Source: Anaerolineae bacterium (GTDB lineage: Bacteria; Chloroflexota; Anaerolineae; Aggregatilineales; Phototrophicaceae). Taken from it: a stretch of DNA of 64,000 bases. Below are positions 8,479 through 16,992 of the stretch, one piece after another. Position numbers and translations under genes: made by a program. Position 1 is the stretch's first letter, and the number at the start of each line of letters is the position of its first letter. Location of the stretch: contig JAJDZQ010000103.1 in NCBI GenBank assembly GCA_022824565.1, positions 1 through 64,000 of the forward strand. Direction: 5' to 3'. The notes under the pieces are model-generated. The model worked only from the letters and a program-made list of their open reading frames with translations, was not told the DNA's origin and ran no database searches.

Positions 8479-9588
8479 TTGTTTTCAAGTAGCCTCGTCC
8501 ACCAAGCTGCGAGCCGTCTCTTGTCCAAGCTGCCCAATCTGCCCGACATAATCGAAGTGCGCCCGGATGAGCGCTTCGACGAGGCGCGCCTGGCAGAATA
8601 CCTGCGTGGCAAGCTGCCTGGCGCAGAAGGCGAGCTGGCCGTCAGACAATTCGGCGGCGGCAAAGCCAACTTGACCTATCAGCTACGTTTTTCCAGCGGC
8701 GCGGACTATGTGCTGCGCAGGCCGCCCTTGGGTCCGATTGCGCCGTCGGCGCATGATATGGCTCGCGAATATCGGGTGCTTTCGGTCTTGCATCGCGCCT
8801 TTGCCTTTGCGCCGCGCTCGTGGCTCTATTGCGAAGACCCGGCCGTGATCGGCGCTCCTTTCCAGGTTATGACCCGCTGCCAGGGCATTGTCGTTCGTGA
8901 GCATCTGCCAGCGCAATATGCCCACGACCCGTCTGCGCCGCGCAAAATGAGCAGAGCCCTCGTGGATGCGCTGGCGGCTTTCCACACGGTGGATTATGCC
9001 GCGTTGGGATTATCGCAGCTGGGCAAGCCGGCCGGTTTCATCCAGCGGCAAGTCGAGGGCTGGCAGCGACGTTGGCAGCGCGCCAGGCTGGATGACGACC
9101 CGCAAGTCGACTGGATCTATCGGTGGCTGAGCAGCCGTCTGCCAAAAAGCAGCGCGTGTTCGCTGGTGCACAACGACCCCAAGCTGGACAACACGATGTT
9201 CGCCGCGGACGATGCGGGCCGCGTGGTCGCCATCCTCGACTGGGATATGTGCACATTGGGCGACCCCCTTTCAGATTTGGGCGCGCTGCTGACCTATTGG
9301 ACCCAGCCTGACGATCCACCAGGTGTCCGCGCGATCGCCATGATGCCGGCTGGCGAACACGGCTTTTTGAACCGCGACGAGCTTGTCCAGCGCTATGCCA
9401 GCAGCAGCGGCAGCGAGATTAACGATATCCGTTTTTATCATGTGTTGGGCATTTTTCGCCTCTTGGTGATCTTGCAGCAGATATACATCCGCTATGTGCG
9501 CGGACAGACGCAAGATCGGCGCTTTGCCAGCCTGGGCGATGCGGTCGCTGCGCTAACGCACTGGGCGCTGAAGATCGCCAGCGACTAA
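8479..9588 (+). CDS. APH/choline-kinase-fold phosphotransferase, ACAD10/11-like
   Basis: A 369-residue kinase-like protein with the catalytic loop HNDPKLDN (231-238) and the metal-binding DWDMCTLGDP (254-263) of the aminoglycoside phosphotransferase fold. The GGGKANLTYQL lid near residue 60 and the DPLSDLGALLTYW tail are hallmarks of the subgroup fused to or partnered with acyl-CoA dehydrogenases (ACAD10/11), where the kinase phosphorylates hydroxy-acyl substrates. No acyl-CoA dehydrogenase is adjacent, so the substrate is open. The start (TTG 8479) is uncertain because no clear ribosome-binding site precedes it; TTG 8521 is an alternative. The gene converges on the acyltransferase with a 4-bp overlap of stops. 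Confidence 0.82.
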   Translation: MFSSSLVHQAASRLLSKLPNLPDIIEVRPDERFDEARLAEYLRGKLPGAEGELAVRQFGGGKANLTYQLRFSSGADYVLRRPPLGPIAPSAHDMAREYRVLSVLHRAFAFAPRSWLYCEDPAVIGAPFQVMTRCQGIVVREHLPAQYAHDPSAPRKMSRALVDALAAFHTVDYAALGLSQLGKPAGFIQRQVEGWQRRWQRARLDDDPQVDWIYRWLSSRLPKSSACSLVHNDPKLDNTMFAADDAGRVVAILDWDMCTLGDPLSDLGALLTYWTQPDDPPGVRAIAMMPAGEHGFLNRDELVQRYASSSGSEINDIRFYHVLGIFRLLVILQQIYIRYVRGQTQDRRFASLGDAVAALTHWALKIASD

Positions 9589-10313
9589 ACGAATTCCAGC
9601 AGATCGCTGCTGGCCTGCTCGAGATCGCTGTAATAGCCACGCAGATAGGCGTATTCCGGCGGGATCGTAGTCGCGAGCTGGTACATGGCTTCGGTGATCA
9701 TCTGCGCCAGTTCTGGGCGGGGGATGCGCTTGCGGTCGCCGCGGCGGAAGCGGAAAGGCGCGCCAAAAACGACCTTTGCATAGGCTCTGCGCGCGCTTTT
9801 GAGCCGTGTCCGCCAATCTTCTGCACCACAAATGGCTGCTGGCACGATGACCGCATCGGCTTTGGTCGCTACGAAGGCCAAGCCTTCTTTCGCCCGCTGC
9901 AAGCCGCCCGGATGCCGCGTGCCTTCTGGCGCCATCAGCACCATCTGTTCGTTCTGCAGCAGCGCGATGGTCTGCAAGAGCGCCTTGCGGTCATATTCGC
10001 CGCGCGAAATCGGATAATGTCCCCATTGCCGCAGCAGCCAACCGACCACGGGGATGCTGAAATTCTCGATCTTGGAAAGCGAAATGGTGTGCCGAAACGG
10101 GATGGATGCCGTAACCACGATGGCATCGAGATACGAAACATGGTTGATCATCAGGCAGGTTGATCCCTGGCGCGGGACATGATGCACGCCTGCCACCTCG
10201 ACCCGGCAGAAACTTGGCAGCACAGCCCGCAGCAGCGGATGCAAAATGCGGCGGCGCTTGTCATAGTGCGGCTGCCGCGCGATATAGTCTGCGATCGTGA
10301 GTTCCGCCGACAT
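9585..10313 (-). CDS. 1-acyl-glycerol-3-phosphate acyltransferase-like (PlsC family)
   Basis: This 242-residue membrane-associated acyltransferase has the HX4D motif in NHVSYLD (57-63) and the substrate-binding EGTR (130-133), both required in PlsC-family enzymes that make phosphatidic acid. Downstream, VIVPAAICG is the usual fourth block. The start is ATG at 10313, which overlaps the RluB stop as TGATG. Its tail lies over the stop of the plus-strand kinase. Coupling to a pseudouridine synthase has no obvious functional meaning. Another member of the PlsC superfamily with a different acceptor is possible. Confidence 0.85.
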   Translation of the reverse strand: MSAELTIADYIARQPHYDKRRRILHPLLRAVLPSFCRVEVAGVHHVPRQGSTCLMINHVSYLDAIVVTASIPFRHTISLSKIENFSIPVVGWLLRQWGHYPISRGEYDRKALLQTIALLQNEQMVLMAPEGTRHPGGLQRAKEGLAFVATKADAVIVPAAICGAEDWRTRLKSARRAYAKVVFGAPFRFRRGDRKRIPRPELAQMITEAMYQLATTIPPEYAYLRGYYSDLEQASSDLLEFV

Positions 10314-11089
10314 CACTGTCGGGCGTTTCGCTTGCGGGCGCGGCGTTTGCGGCGTATTTCGGCTAGCGCCGGCGCTGGCTGCAGCATAAAGTCGATTTCA
10401 TCGTCTGCGAGCTGATACCAGGTGCCTTTGCGCAAAGTCCCCAAGCCCAACTGGCCGATATGCGTGCGCACGATGCGAATGACAGGATGCCCCAGCGCCC
10501 CGGCCACCCGGCGGATCTGCCGCTTGCGGCCCTCGACCATCACCACGCGCAGCACTGTCGAGCGCTTCGTCGATGGCAGCACCTTGACCGAACAGGCGGC
10601 TGTGCGGCTGTCGTCCAGCCAGATGCCGCTCTCCCACTTCTCCAGCGTCGCCCGCGTGACCTTGCCCTTGACCGTGACTTTGTAGGTCTTGGTGTGCTCG
10701 TAGCGCGGATGGGTGATGCGGTTTGCCAGCTCGCCATCATTCGTCAAGATCATCAAGCCTTCGCTGTCTACATCCAGCCTGCCGATAGTGAAAAGGTGCC
10801 CCGGCACCTCAACAAGCTCGCGGATGGTTGGCCGTTCGTCGCCAGCTTCTGCCCGGTTGGTGCTCAATATGCCCTTGGGTTTGTTGAGCGCAATGGTGAT
10901 GGGCTTGGCGGGCGCGCCGATTCGCGAGCCATCCACAACGATGACATCCCGCGCTGCATCGGCTTTTGCGCCCAGCGAGACGACCGCGCCATTCACCTGC
11001 ACCCGTCCCTGGCGGATGATCTCTTCGCAGGCGCGCCGCGAACCGATATCGGCTTGCGCCATGATTTTTTGCACGCGTTCACTTGGCAA
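10313..11089 (-). CDS. rluB: 23S rRNA pseudouridine synthase, RluB/RsuA family
   Basis: An N-terminal S4 RNA-binding domain (VQKIMAQADIGSRRACEEII, about residues 6-25, through QVNG) is followed by a RsuA/RluB/E catalytic domain with GRLDVDSEGL (103-112); D106 is the catalytic aspartate. EGRKRQIRR and the GTLRKGTWYQL tail complete the family pattern. The likely substrate is 23S rRNA near the peptidyl-transferase centre, but RsuA-type 16S activity cannot be excluded. The very basic C-terminus (RRKRRARKRN) suits RNA contact. The start at TTG 11089 is chosen because the family begins a few residues before the S4 helix; no strong ribosome-binding site is seen. Confidence 0.9.
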   Translation of the reverse strand: MPSERVQKIMAQADIGSRRACEEIIRQGRVQVNGAVVSLGAKADAARDVIVVDGSRIGAPAKPITIALNKPKGILSTNRAEAGDERPTIRELVEVPGHLFTIGRLDVDSEGLMILTNDGELANRITHPRYEHTKTYKVTVKGKVTRATLEKWESGIWLDDSRTAACSVKVLPSTKRSTVLRVVMVEGRKRQIRRVAGALGHPVIRIVRTHIGQLGLGTLRKGTWYQLADDEIDFMLQPAPALAEIRRKRRARKRNARQ

Positions 11090-11205
11090 GGTCGCAGCTT
11101 TCCTGTTTCTCTATGCCATTATGATAAGCGGGCAGTTTGCCGCGCGCTAGGGCAAGCCTGGTGAGCCTGGATGGCCAATTCGGTCAACATAAGTCGTCAA
11201 ACTTA

Positions 11206-11450
11206 TACACAGAGGGCACAGAGGGCACAGAGAACACAGAGGGGGGAAGTAAAACCAATATAGTAATACAACAATATGAAGGAACAGCGTAGGGGCGATA
11301 CTTGTATCGCCCACATGGGCAACGGAGGCTTATTGGGCGAGGCGAGTCTTGCTCCTACATGTTCTGATTAAAAGCGGCGTTGTCCGTTTGTCGCATGACT
11401 AATTTTGGCTTACTTCTGTGCCCTCTGTGTTCTCTGTGTTCTCTGTGTTA
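11206..11450. repeat. Interspersed element with inverted arrays of a 9-bp CACAGAG unit
   Basis: This fills most of the 393-bp gap 11090-11482. The left arm (11206-11242) is a run of 9-bp units of type CACAGAGNN; the right arm (11416-11450) is the same run inverted (CTCTGTGNN). Between them lies a perfect 9-bp palindrome with a 2-nt centre (GGGCGATAC/GTATCGCCC, 11293-11312) and a second GGGCGAGGCGAG stretch. A smaller element with the same ends is at 16093-16205 and a fragment at 21514-21538. No transposase is encoded. It resembles a non-autonomous or REP-like element. Confidence 0.7.
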
Positions 11451-11482
11451 AATGAGTAGTCGAGACGATTGCCCCGGTACGC

Positions 11483-13105
11483 CTAGTCGGATTGCTTGTC
11501 GGTGACGATAAATTGCAGCGGGATGCCCAGCAGCAGCCTTGTCTGCGCCACCAGGGTCGGCAGCGCTACCACAAAGAGCGTCAGCACCAGCATGAAGGGG
11601 ATGCTCAACAATTCCAGCAGCGACTCGGCCAGTGTATACGGCGCGATCCGTGGCGGACGGATGCGATAATCTTGCACCTGGAAGACGACCACCAGCAAAA
11701 GCATGACCAGGCCCGAGACAGAAAGCAGCAGCCAGGCCGGATGACTGGTCGCGATGCCATGCAGCAGGTAGCTCAGTTTATCGCTGGCTTCGATCATGCC
11801 TTGCACTTGCACTGGCGCGATATCCGGATGAAAAAAGACGGGCAACTGCGACCCTACTGTCAAGATGATCCAGCCCGCGCCAGCCAGCAGAATGTCGTGA
11901 GCGATGCGCAACAGCAGCTTCAGCGAATTGCCCGAGACAACCTGCGGATTTTCGATCAGCTTCGCCAGCATATAGCCGACTTCTTTGCTGCCCCAGGCGT
12001 GTCGAAGCGTCTGGCTATAGCGATTGCGGATGGAGTCGATGATATTGGCGCCGGTGGTGGAATCGGCCAGGAAGGGCAGGTAAATGTGCTCCAACGTAAC
12101 CTGCCCACCCGTGGCGAAGTAGGCTTTGATCAACATATGCCATTCATCGGCGATCACATCTGTATCCCAGTTGCCGCTCTGTTCCAACAGGTTCAAGCTG
12201 AGCGAATAGGACGACATGGGCATGGCCATCCACCAGGGCGCGGCCAGGTAGGCCAGCTCGAAGGCTGTCGCATAGGTATTGATGATGCGCATGAGTGGAT
12301 TGACCTGCCAGATATTGCCGTGATAGCGGATCGGCGCCTGCCAAAACTTGCGGTGGCGGTCTTCGCTGATAGCGAATTGATAGGTCAGCGCGGCAAAATG
12401 ATTTTTGTGCCAGCGCGTATCGGCATCCATGGTGGTCACAACGATATGATCGGTGTCCAGCCCGTAGTCGGCGACGATATTCTCGAAGAAGCGGTTGACC
12501 GCCCAGGACAAATTGGCAGATTTGCATTGCATCTCGCCCAGCAGCCCGCGCGGATGCAAGGTGAAATGCACTTTGGCGAAGTGATCGGCATATTGCGCGT
12601 GCAGACTCTGCGCCTTTTGATAGCTGCCTGGCTCGGCGGCTTCCATCGCCAGCAGCACCGAAATCTGCGTGCGCGCATTGTGCTGTTGGCTCAGGCTGTC
12701 CAGGGTACGATGCAGCAATTTCATCGACTCGTTGTAGTTGGGAATGATGACCAGATGATGAACGCGCTCCCATTCCAGCGAGGTCGGCCTGCGCTCGTCC
12801 AGGTAGCGTTGATGCCAGTCGACTGCTTCCCATTCGTGGATGCGCCGCATACCCATGGCGTTGGCGATGCCCGCCAGCAAGAATCGCAGCGCCGTATAAC
12901 AAGCCACCAGCGCGGCTGTCAGCATCAGCGTCAAAGGAAAGGCGACTGCGCTGGAAATCGAAACCAACAGCGCCAACCAGGCGATGAAGCCGGGGATGCC
13001 ATCCAGCACGCGCTCTGGGATAGGCGGCAGTGGCGCGCCACTCCAGATAGAGCGACCGACTTCAGAAGGACGGGGTGGGCGGGGGTTGCCGGACAGATAG
13101 GGCAT
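11483..13105 (-). CDS. Membrane glycosyltransferase, family 2-like
   Basis: A 540-residue integral membrane protein. Two hydrophobic spans (about 38-80) precede a cytoplasmic GT-A domain with VIIPNYNE (119-126), the metal-binding DAD (227-229) in TTMDADTRWH and an acidic D320-E321 (ADEWHM) where processive GT2 enzymes keep their base region. Several more spans follow towards the C-terminus (about 400-530). It probably transfers or polymerises sugar at the inner face of the membrane, but the donor, acceptor and product are unknown. It follows ddl and murF on the same strand, hinting at an envelope role. The ATG at 13105 is the only good start. Confidence 0.82.
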   Translation of the reverse strand: MPYLSGNPRPPRPSEVGRSIWSGAPLPPIPERVLDGIPGFIAWLALLVSISSAVAFPLTLMLTAALVACYTALRFLLAGIANAMGMRRIHEWEAVDWHQRYLDERRPTSLEWERVHHLVIIPNYNESMKLLHRTLDSLSQQHNARTQISVLLAMEAAEPGSYQKAQSLHAQYADHFAKVHFTLHPRGLLGEMQCKSANLSWAVNRFFENIVADYGLDTDHIVVTTMDADTRWHKNHFAALTYQFAISEDRHRKFWQAPIRYHGNIWQVNPLMRIINTYATAFELAYLAAPWWMAMPMSSYSLSLNLLEQSGNWDTDVIADEWHMLIKAYFATGGQVTLEHIYLPFLADSTTGANIIDSIRNRYSQTLRHAWGSKEVGYMLAKLIENPQVVSGNSLKLLLRIAHDILLAGAGWIILTVGSQLPVFFHPDIAPVQVQGMIEASDKLSYLLHGIATSHPAWLLLSVSGLVMLLLVVVFQVQDYRIRPPRIAPYTLAESLLELLSIPFMLVLTLFVVALPTLVAQTRLLLGIPLQFIVTDKQSD

Positions 13106-13172
13106 GGCACTTGCTTTGACTGCTGGTTGCGCCTGTCGCGCTTATCATAACATAGGCAGCATCGCCGACAAA

Positions 13173-14363
13173 CTAGCCCTTGCGCTTGGCACCCTTGCTG
13201 CCTCGCTGGCTGGCTATGGCTACCAGATCGGTCTGATAATCGTAGGTATTGCGGCGTTTTTCGACATGCGCTGCGCGAGCCAACTGCACAAGCTGTTCCA
13301 AGACCTGGGCGCGGCTGCGACCGGCTTCGTGCCAAAGGTAAAATGCCAGCGAGCCCGGCATGGTGTTGATTTCGTTGAGATAGACCTCGCCTGTCTGCGG
13401 ACGCACCAGGTAATCGATGCGCGCGATGCCGCGGCCGTCGACAGCCTGGAAAGCAGCGATGCTCAAAGCCTGGATGCGGGCACCCAGCTCTTCGTCTATC
13501 GGCGCGGGGATGATGCGGTCGGCGCTTTTCATGCCTTCTCCGCCGCGCAGGTACTTGTCTTCGTAGGAAAGGAAGTCATCCCAGCCGAGCGGTTGTTCCA
13601 GGGGCGAGGCTGCAAAGTCATCGCCATAGCCCATCACGGCGCAGTTGATCTCCACGCCGTCGGTCAGGGCTGGCTCGACCAAGATGCGCCGATCAAAGCT
13701 GGCGGCGACATCCAGGCTGGCGCGCAGCAAATTCTCGTCATCGGCCCGCCCAATGCCGATGCTCGAGCCCAGGCAGGCTGGTTTGATGAAAAGAGGAAAG
13801 TCGAAGCGGTCGCGAATCTGCGCCACAATATCATCAGGAGCAGCGCGCCAGGCTTCCCGCGTAACCCACAGGTCGTCCAGCACCGGCACGCCCGCTTGCC
13901 GCAGCGCCACCTTGGTCATGATTTTGTCGTTGCTAAGCGCAGAGCCGAGCGTCGCGCAGCCAACATAGGCAATATCCGCCAGCTCCAGCAAACCCTGCAG
14001 GTTGCCATCTTCGCCATGCGAGCCATGCAGCGCGGGGAAGACCACATCAATACGCTGGACGCGGCTGCGGCTGAATCGGCCCGCCAACGGATTGATGATC
14101 AAGCCGTGATGGCGTGTATCGGGCGAAAGCAAACAGGCTTCGATGCCGGGCTTTTCTAGCAGCGCATCGTCACGAAAGTTTTCGAGCTGCAGCAGCGGCG
14201 CGCCCGTGAACCAGCGTCCATCGCGAGTGATGTAGATCGGCACGACTTCGTAACGATCGGCTGGGAAGGCCGCCATAATCTGCTGCCCGGTTACGATAGA
14301 CACATCGTGCTCCACGCTGCGTCCGCCGAAAAAGACGGCGACAATGCTGCGGCGGCTGCTCAT
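13173..14363 (-). CDS. ddl: D-alanine--D-alanine ligase
   Basis: This ATP-grasp ligase joins two D-alanines for peptidoglycan precursors. FFGGRSVEHDVSIVTG opens the protein, HGSHGEDGNLQG is the characteristic second block, KPACLGSSIGI lies in the ATP-grasp domain, and NEINTMPG holds the metal-binding Asn/Glu. The 396-residue length is slightly above the usual 310-370. The start is ATG at 14363, with AGGAG at a 7-nt spacing; the longer open frame overlaps the murF end. It lies 16 bp after the MurF-like gene, whose product would attach the dipeptide. A D-Ala-D-Lac ligase is possible from this family but nothing here (no vanH/vanX) suggests it. Confidence 0.95.
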   Translation of the reverse strand: MSSRRSIVAVFFGGRSVEHDVSIVTGQQIMAAFPADRYEVVPIYITRDGRWFTGAPLLQLENFRDDALLEKPGIEACLLSPDTRHHGLIINPLAGRFSRSRVQRIDVVFPALHGSHGEDGNLQGLLELADIAYVGCATLGSALSNDKIMTKVALRQAGVPVLDDLWVTREAWRAAPDDIVAQIRDRFDFPLFIKPACLGSSIGIGRADDENLLRASLDVAASFDRRILVEPALTDGVEINCAVMGYGDDFAASPLEQPLGWDDFLSYEDKYLRGGEGMKSADRIIPAPIDEELGARIQALSIAAFQAVDGRGIARIDYLVRPQTGEVYLNEINTMPGSLAFYLWHEAGRSRAQVLEQLVQLARAAHVEKRRNTYDYQTDLVAIASQRGSKGAKRKG

Positions 14364-14379
14364 CGGCTGCTCCTCGCGT

Positions 14380-15984
14380 TCAATAGGTATCGGGCAAGTC
14401 ATTCAGAAACAGCACGGCATCACCGGCGCGCAGATGCTGCTGATACCAGGTTACCGACTGCTCCAAGGTGTCGACGACATGCACGCGCGCGCGATCAAAA
14501 TCAGTCGTCTCGATTCCATGCAAGATCGGCGCGGTTTGCGACTTTCCCACCAAGATGATATCCGTGGCATATTCGGCCGCCAGCCTACCCAGCTTGCGGT
14601 TTTCGCTCTCTTGCAGCGGTCCCAGCTCGACCATGCCCGGTGTAATCAGCAGCCTTGCGCCCGCCTGGTGCATGCCCAAAAGTTTCAATGCGCCAATGAC
14701 GCCTTTGGGGTTGGCGCTGTAGGCATCGTTGATGATGGTGATGCCGGCGGCGGTCGTCTCGCGGACGAGGCGGCTTTCGGCTGGCTGCAAGCTGGGGATG
14801 CGCCCGGCGATATCGCGCAGGGAGATGCCTTCGCGCCGCGCAATTGCGATGCACAGCAGCAGGTTGGTCACATTGTGCTCGCCGTGCAAGCGCGTCTCAA
14901 TCTGGGCTGATTCGCCGCTGGCCACCTCTATCGCGCGGAATGACAGACCAGCCAGGTTTTCGCAGATGTCCTGCGCCAGCCAGGTTACGCCTTGCGCGCG
15001 CGCCTCGTGCAGCGACAATTCGTGGCTGACAGCCAGGCGCGTGGCTGGATAACCGCGTTTGTGCATCGCGCGGATGTAGGTGTTATCCCAGTTGAAAACA
15101 GCGACTCCATCGGGCGGCAGGTTGGCGATCAGCTCGTATTTTGCCTTCTGCACATTCTCCAGCGAGCCAAATCGTTCCAGATGCTGCGGTCCAATCTCGG
15201 TGATGATGGCGATATCGGGCGGCGTCAGCTGGCAGATGCGCGCGATCTCGCCAGGCACATAGGCACCCATCTCGCTGATGAAGATTTCTGTACGATAGTC
15301 GTCCGCCAGGTCGCGGTTGATGGCCAGCGAAATGCCCATCAAGGTGTTGTAACTTTTGGGCGTGGCATACACCTGATAGCGCAGGCTGAGGATGTCGCGC
15401 AAGAAAGACTTGGTGGTCGTCTTGCCATAACTGCCGGTGATGCCGATGACCCTGGGCTGGGTCTGCGCGAGCACCTTGGCCGCCTGGCGCAAATATCGCC
15501 GTCGCAGCAAGGCATCCAGCGGAGTCAACAGCCGCTTGGACATCACCAGCCAGACCGGCGCGAGCAGCCAAACCGCCAAGCCCACGCCGCCGATGATCGG
15601 GATTGGCGCGCCGACCGCCCAAACAACAGCCATGGGCAGGGCGCACAAGCTATACGCGGCAGCCAGGATTCGTTTGACGCGCGCGGTCATCACCAGCGGC
15701 TTTTTGCTTGTGCCTGTCGACTTCGGGAAGACAGCGGCCAGCGCAAATAGGCTGCCGGCCAGGCTGTCGTGTAGATGGTCGGCGAGAATCGCCAGCCCCA
15801 CGCCCAGCAAGCCAAGGGCCAGCGGACGCAACGGCAGGCAGCGCGACCGAGCAGCCAGCATCCAGCGCAGATAACGGCGGCTCATATACTCTTCGATCTG
15901 ATAAAAGCGCGCTTGCTGGCGCAGCCGCAGCCAAGTGCCGACCAGCCAAATCAAGCCGACCAGGGGCGTCCAGTCGTTTTGCAT
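14380..15984 (-). CDS. murF: MurF-like Mur ligase with N-terminal membrane domain
   Basis: The C-terminal two thirds are a Mur ligase: P-loop GITGSYGKTTTK (181-192), the EMGAYVPGEIARI block, IGPQHLERFG and GEHNVTNLL, ending in FLNDLPDTY. This should add D-Ala-D-Ala to UDP-MurNAc-tripeptide. In place of the usual MurF N-terminal Rossmann-like domain, residues 1-155 carry at least three or four hydrophobic segments (about 6-20, 54-87, 105-148), so the ligase is predicted to be membrane-tethered. The start ATG at 15984 follows AGGA with a 6-nt spacing, giving 534 residues. Location upstream of ddl supports the MurF assignment; another MurF elsewhere cannot be excluded. Confidence 0.82.
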   Translation of the reverse strand: MQNDWTPLVGLIWLVGTWLRLRQQARFYQIEEYMSRRYLRWMLAARSRCLPLRPLALGLLGVGLAILADHLHDSLAGSLFALAAVFPKSTGTSKKPLVMTARVKRILAAAYSLCALPMAVVWAVGAPIPIIGGVGLAVWLLAPVWLVMSKRLLTPLDALLRRRYLRQAAKVLAQTQPRVIGITGSYGKTTTKSFLRDILSLRYQVYATPKSYNTLMGISLAINRDLADDYRTEIFISEMGAYVPGEIARICQLTPPDIAIITEIGPQHLERFGSLENVQKAKYELIANLPPDGVAVFNWDNTYIRAMHKRGYPATRLAVSHELSLHEARAQGVTWLAQDICENLAGLSFRAIEVASGESAQIETRLHGEHNVTNLLLCIAIARREGISLRDIAGRIPSLQPAESRLVRETTAAGITIINDAYSANPKGVIGALKLLGMHQAGARLLITPGMVELGPLQESENRKLGRLAAEYATDIILVGKSQTAPILHGIETTDFDRARVHVVDTLEQSVTWYQQHLRAGDAVLFLNDLPDTY

Positions 15985-16092
15985 GGAGATTCCTTGCATG
16001 CCACCACCAGCGCATTATACGGCGAACTGCCTGTGGGGCAACTCGCGCGTGTGTTTGCCTGACGAGCGAAATCTGCACTGTACTGCGAAATT

Positions 16093-16205
16093 TTTACACA
16101 GAGGGCGCAGAGGGCACAGAGGTCACAGAGAGGCAATTCACTCGGATTTCTCGGTCTACTCAACAACCTCTGTGTTCTCTGTGTTCTCTGTGTCCTCTGT
16201 GTAAA
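16093..16205. repeat. Compact inverted-repeat element of the CACAGAG family
   Basis: Perfect 12-bp terminal inverted repeats, TTTACACAGAGG (16093-16104) and CCTCTGTGTAAA (16194-16205), bound inverted arrays of the same 9-bp units as the element at 11206-11450, with about 33 bp between the arrays. It lies between murF (start 15984) and the end of the alpha/beta hydrolase gene, 3 bp from the latter's stop, and may act as a strong hairpin in the hydrolase transcript. Confidence 0.75.
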
Positions 16206-16208
16206 TTC

Positions 16209-16985
16209 TCAATCGCTGCGAAAGAGCGCATCCATGATGCTGGCTGTGCGCTCGGGGAAGTCCAGGTAGGCATAATGTCCCGCGCCAGGATGCACGATTA
16301 GCGCAGCGTCTGGCAGGGCATTTTCCAGCTTGCGCCCCATCCACAGCGGCGTTTCTTCATCCGCATCGCCCCAAATCAGCACGGTCGGGTGTGCCGCGCG
16401 CCGGGCATATGCCAGCAAGTCTTGTTCCACAATGTTCACCAAGGTCCCGCGCATGATGGGCGATGCCTGCACAAAGTCGTCGGAACCATACTGTTGGTTG
16501 TAGCGCTTGCGCAGGTTTTCGGCGGTGGACCTTGCGCCAATTTTCTGCAAGCTGCTGCGCGCGCTCCGAACCAGGCCAAGCCGCAGCCGTTGCCCGATGC
16601 CGGGCTCGGGTTTGATGCCGGCGCTGTTGGAAAGCGTCATTTTGTTTATTCGCTGGGGATGGTCTGCCGCCAGCATCAAGCCAATGCGCCCGCCCAGCGA
16701 GTGCCCAAAATAATGCGCGCATGGCACATGATAAGCATCCAGGAATGCCAGGCAGCATTCGACATAATCGCGCACATGCCAGGCTTGGGCAGGTTCTGCG
16801 CTTTCTCCGAAGCCGGGCAGGTCCAGCATGAGGCAGCGATAGCCTTGTCGGCTCAGCCGGGCTGCCAGCGGAACCAGCGTTTCGATGCTTGCGCCCCAGC
16901 CGTGCACCATCAACAGGGGCGCGCCCTCGCCGATGACCGCTTGGCGTATGTCAATGCCGTCTATGGCGATTCGGCTGGTCTGCAT
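16209..16985 (-). CDS. Alpha/beta-fold hydrolase
   Basis: A 258-residue soluble alpha/beta hydrolase. The oxyanion-hole HGWG (28-31), nucleophile elbow GHSLGG (94-99, S96), acidic residue in WGDADEETP and histidine in GAGHYAYLDFP give a complete catalytic triad. A cap region of about 70 residues follows the elbow. The substrate is unknown; the family includes esterases, epoxide hydrolases, haloperoxidases and C-C hydrolases. The start is the ATG at 16985, 8 nt after the radical SAM stop; the longer open frame runs back into that gene. It is probably cotranscribed with the radical SAM gene. Confidence 0.87.
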   Translation of the reverse strand: MQTSRIAIDGIDIRQAVIGEGAPLLMVHGWGASIETLVPLAARLSRQGYRCLMLDLPGFGESAEPAQAWHVRDYVECCLAFLDAYHVPCAHYFGHSLGGRIGLMLAADHPQRINKMTLSNSAGIKPEPGIGQRLRLGLVRSARSSLQKIGARSTAENLRKRYNQQYGSDDFVQASPIMRGTLVNIVEQDLLAYARRAAHPTVLIWGDADEETPLWMGRKLENALPDAALIVHPGAGHYAYLDFPERTASIMDALFRSD

Positions 16986-16992
16986 CGCATGT

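Noticed and set aside
11206-11242. Tandem short repeats that could suggest a CRISPR array
   Set aside because: The unit is only 9 bp, copies are contiguous without unique spacers, and no cas gene is nearby.
11492-13150. Long plus-strand open frame of about 550 codons
   Set aside because: It is fully antisense to the membrane glycosyltransferase, has Gln/Arg/His-rich composition typical of antisense frames in GC-rich DNA, and matches no family.
13173-14363. Vancomycin-resistance D-Ala-D-Lac ligase
   Set aside because: No vanH or vanX neighbour is present and the gene is beside murF, so a housekeeping Ddl is the simpler call.
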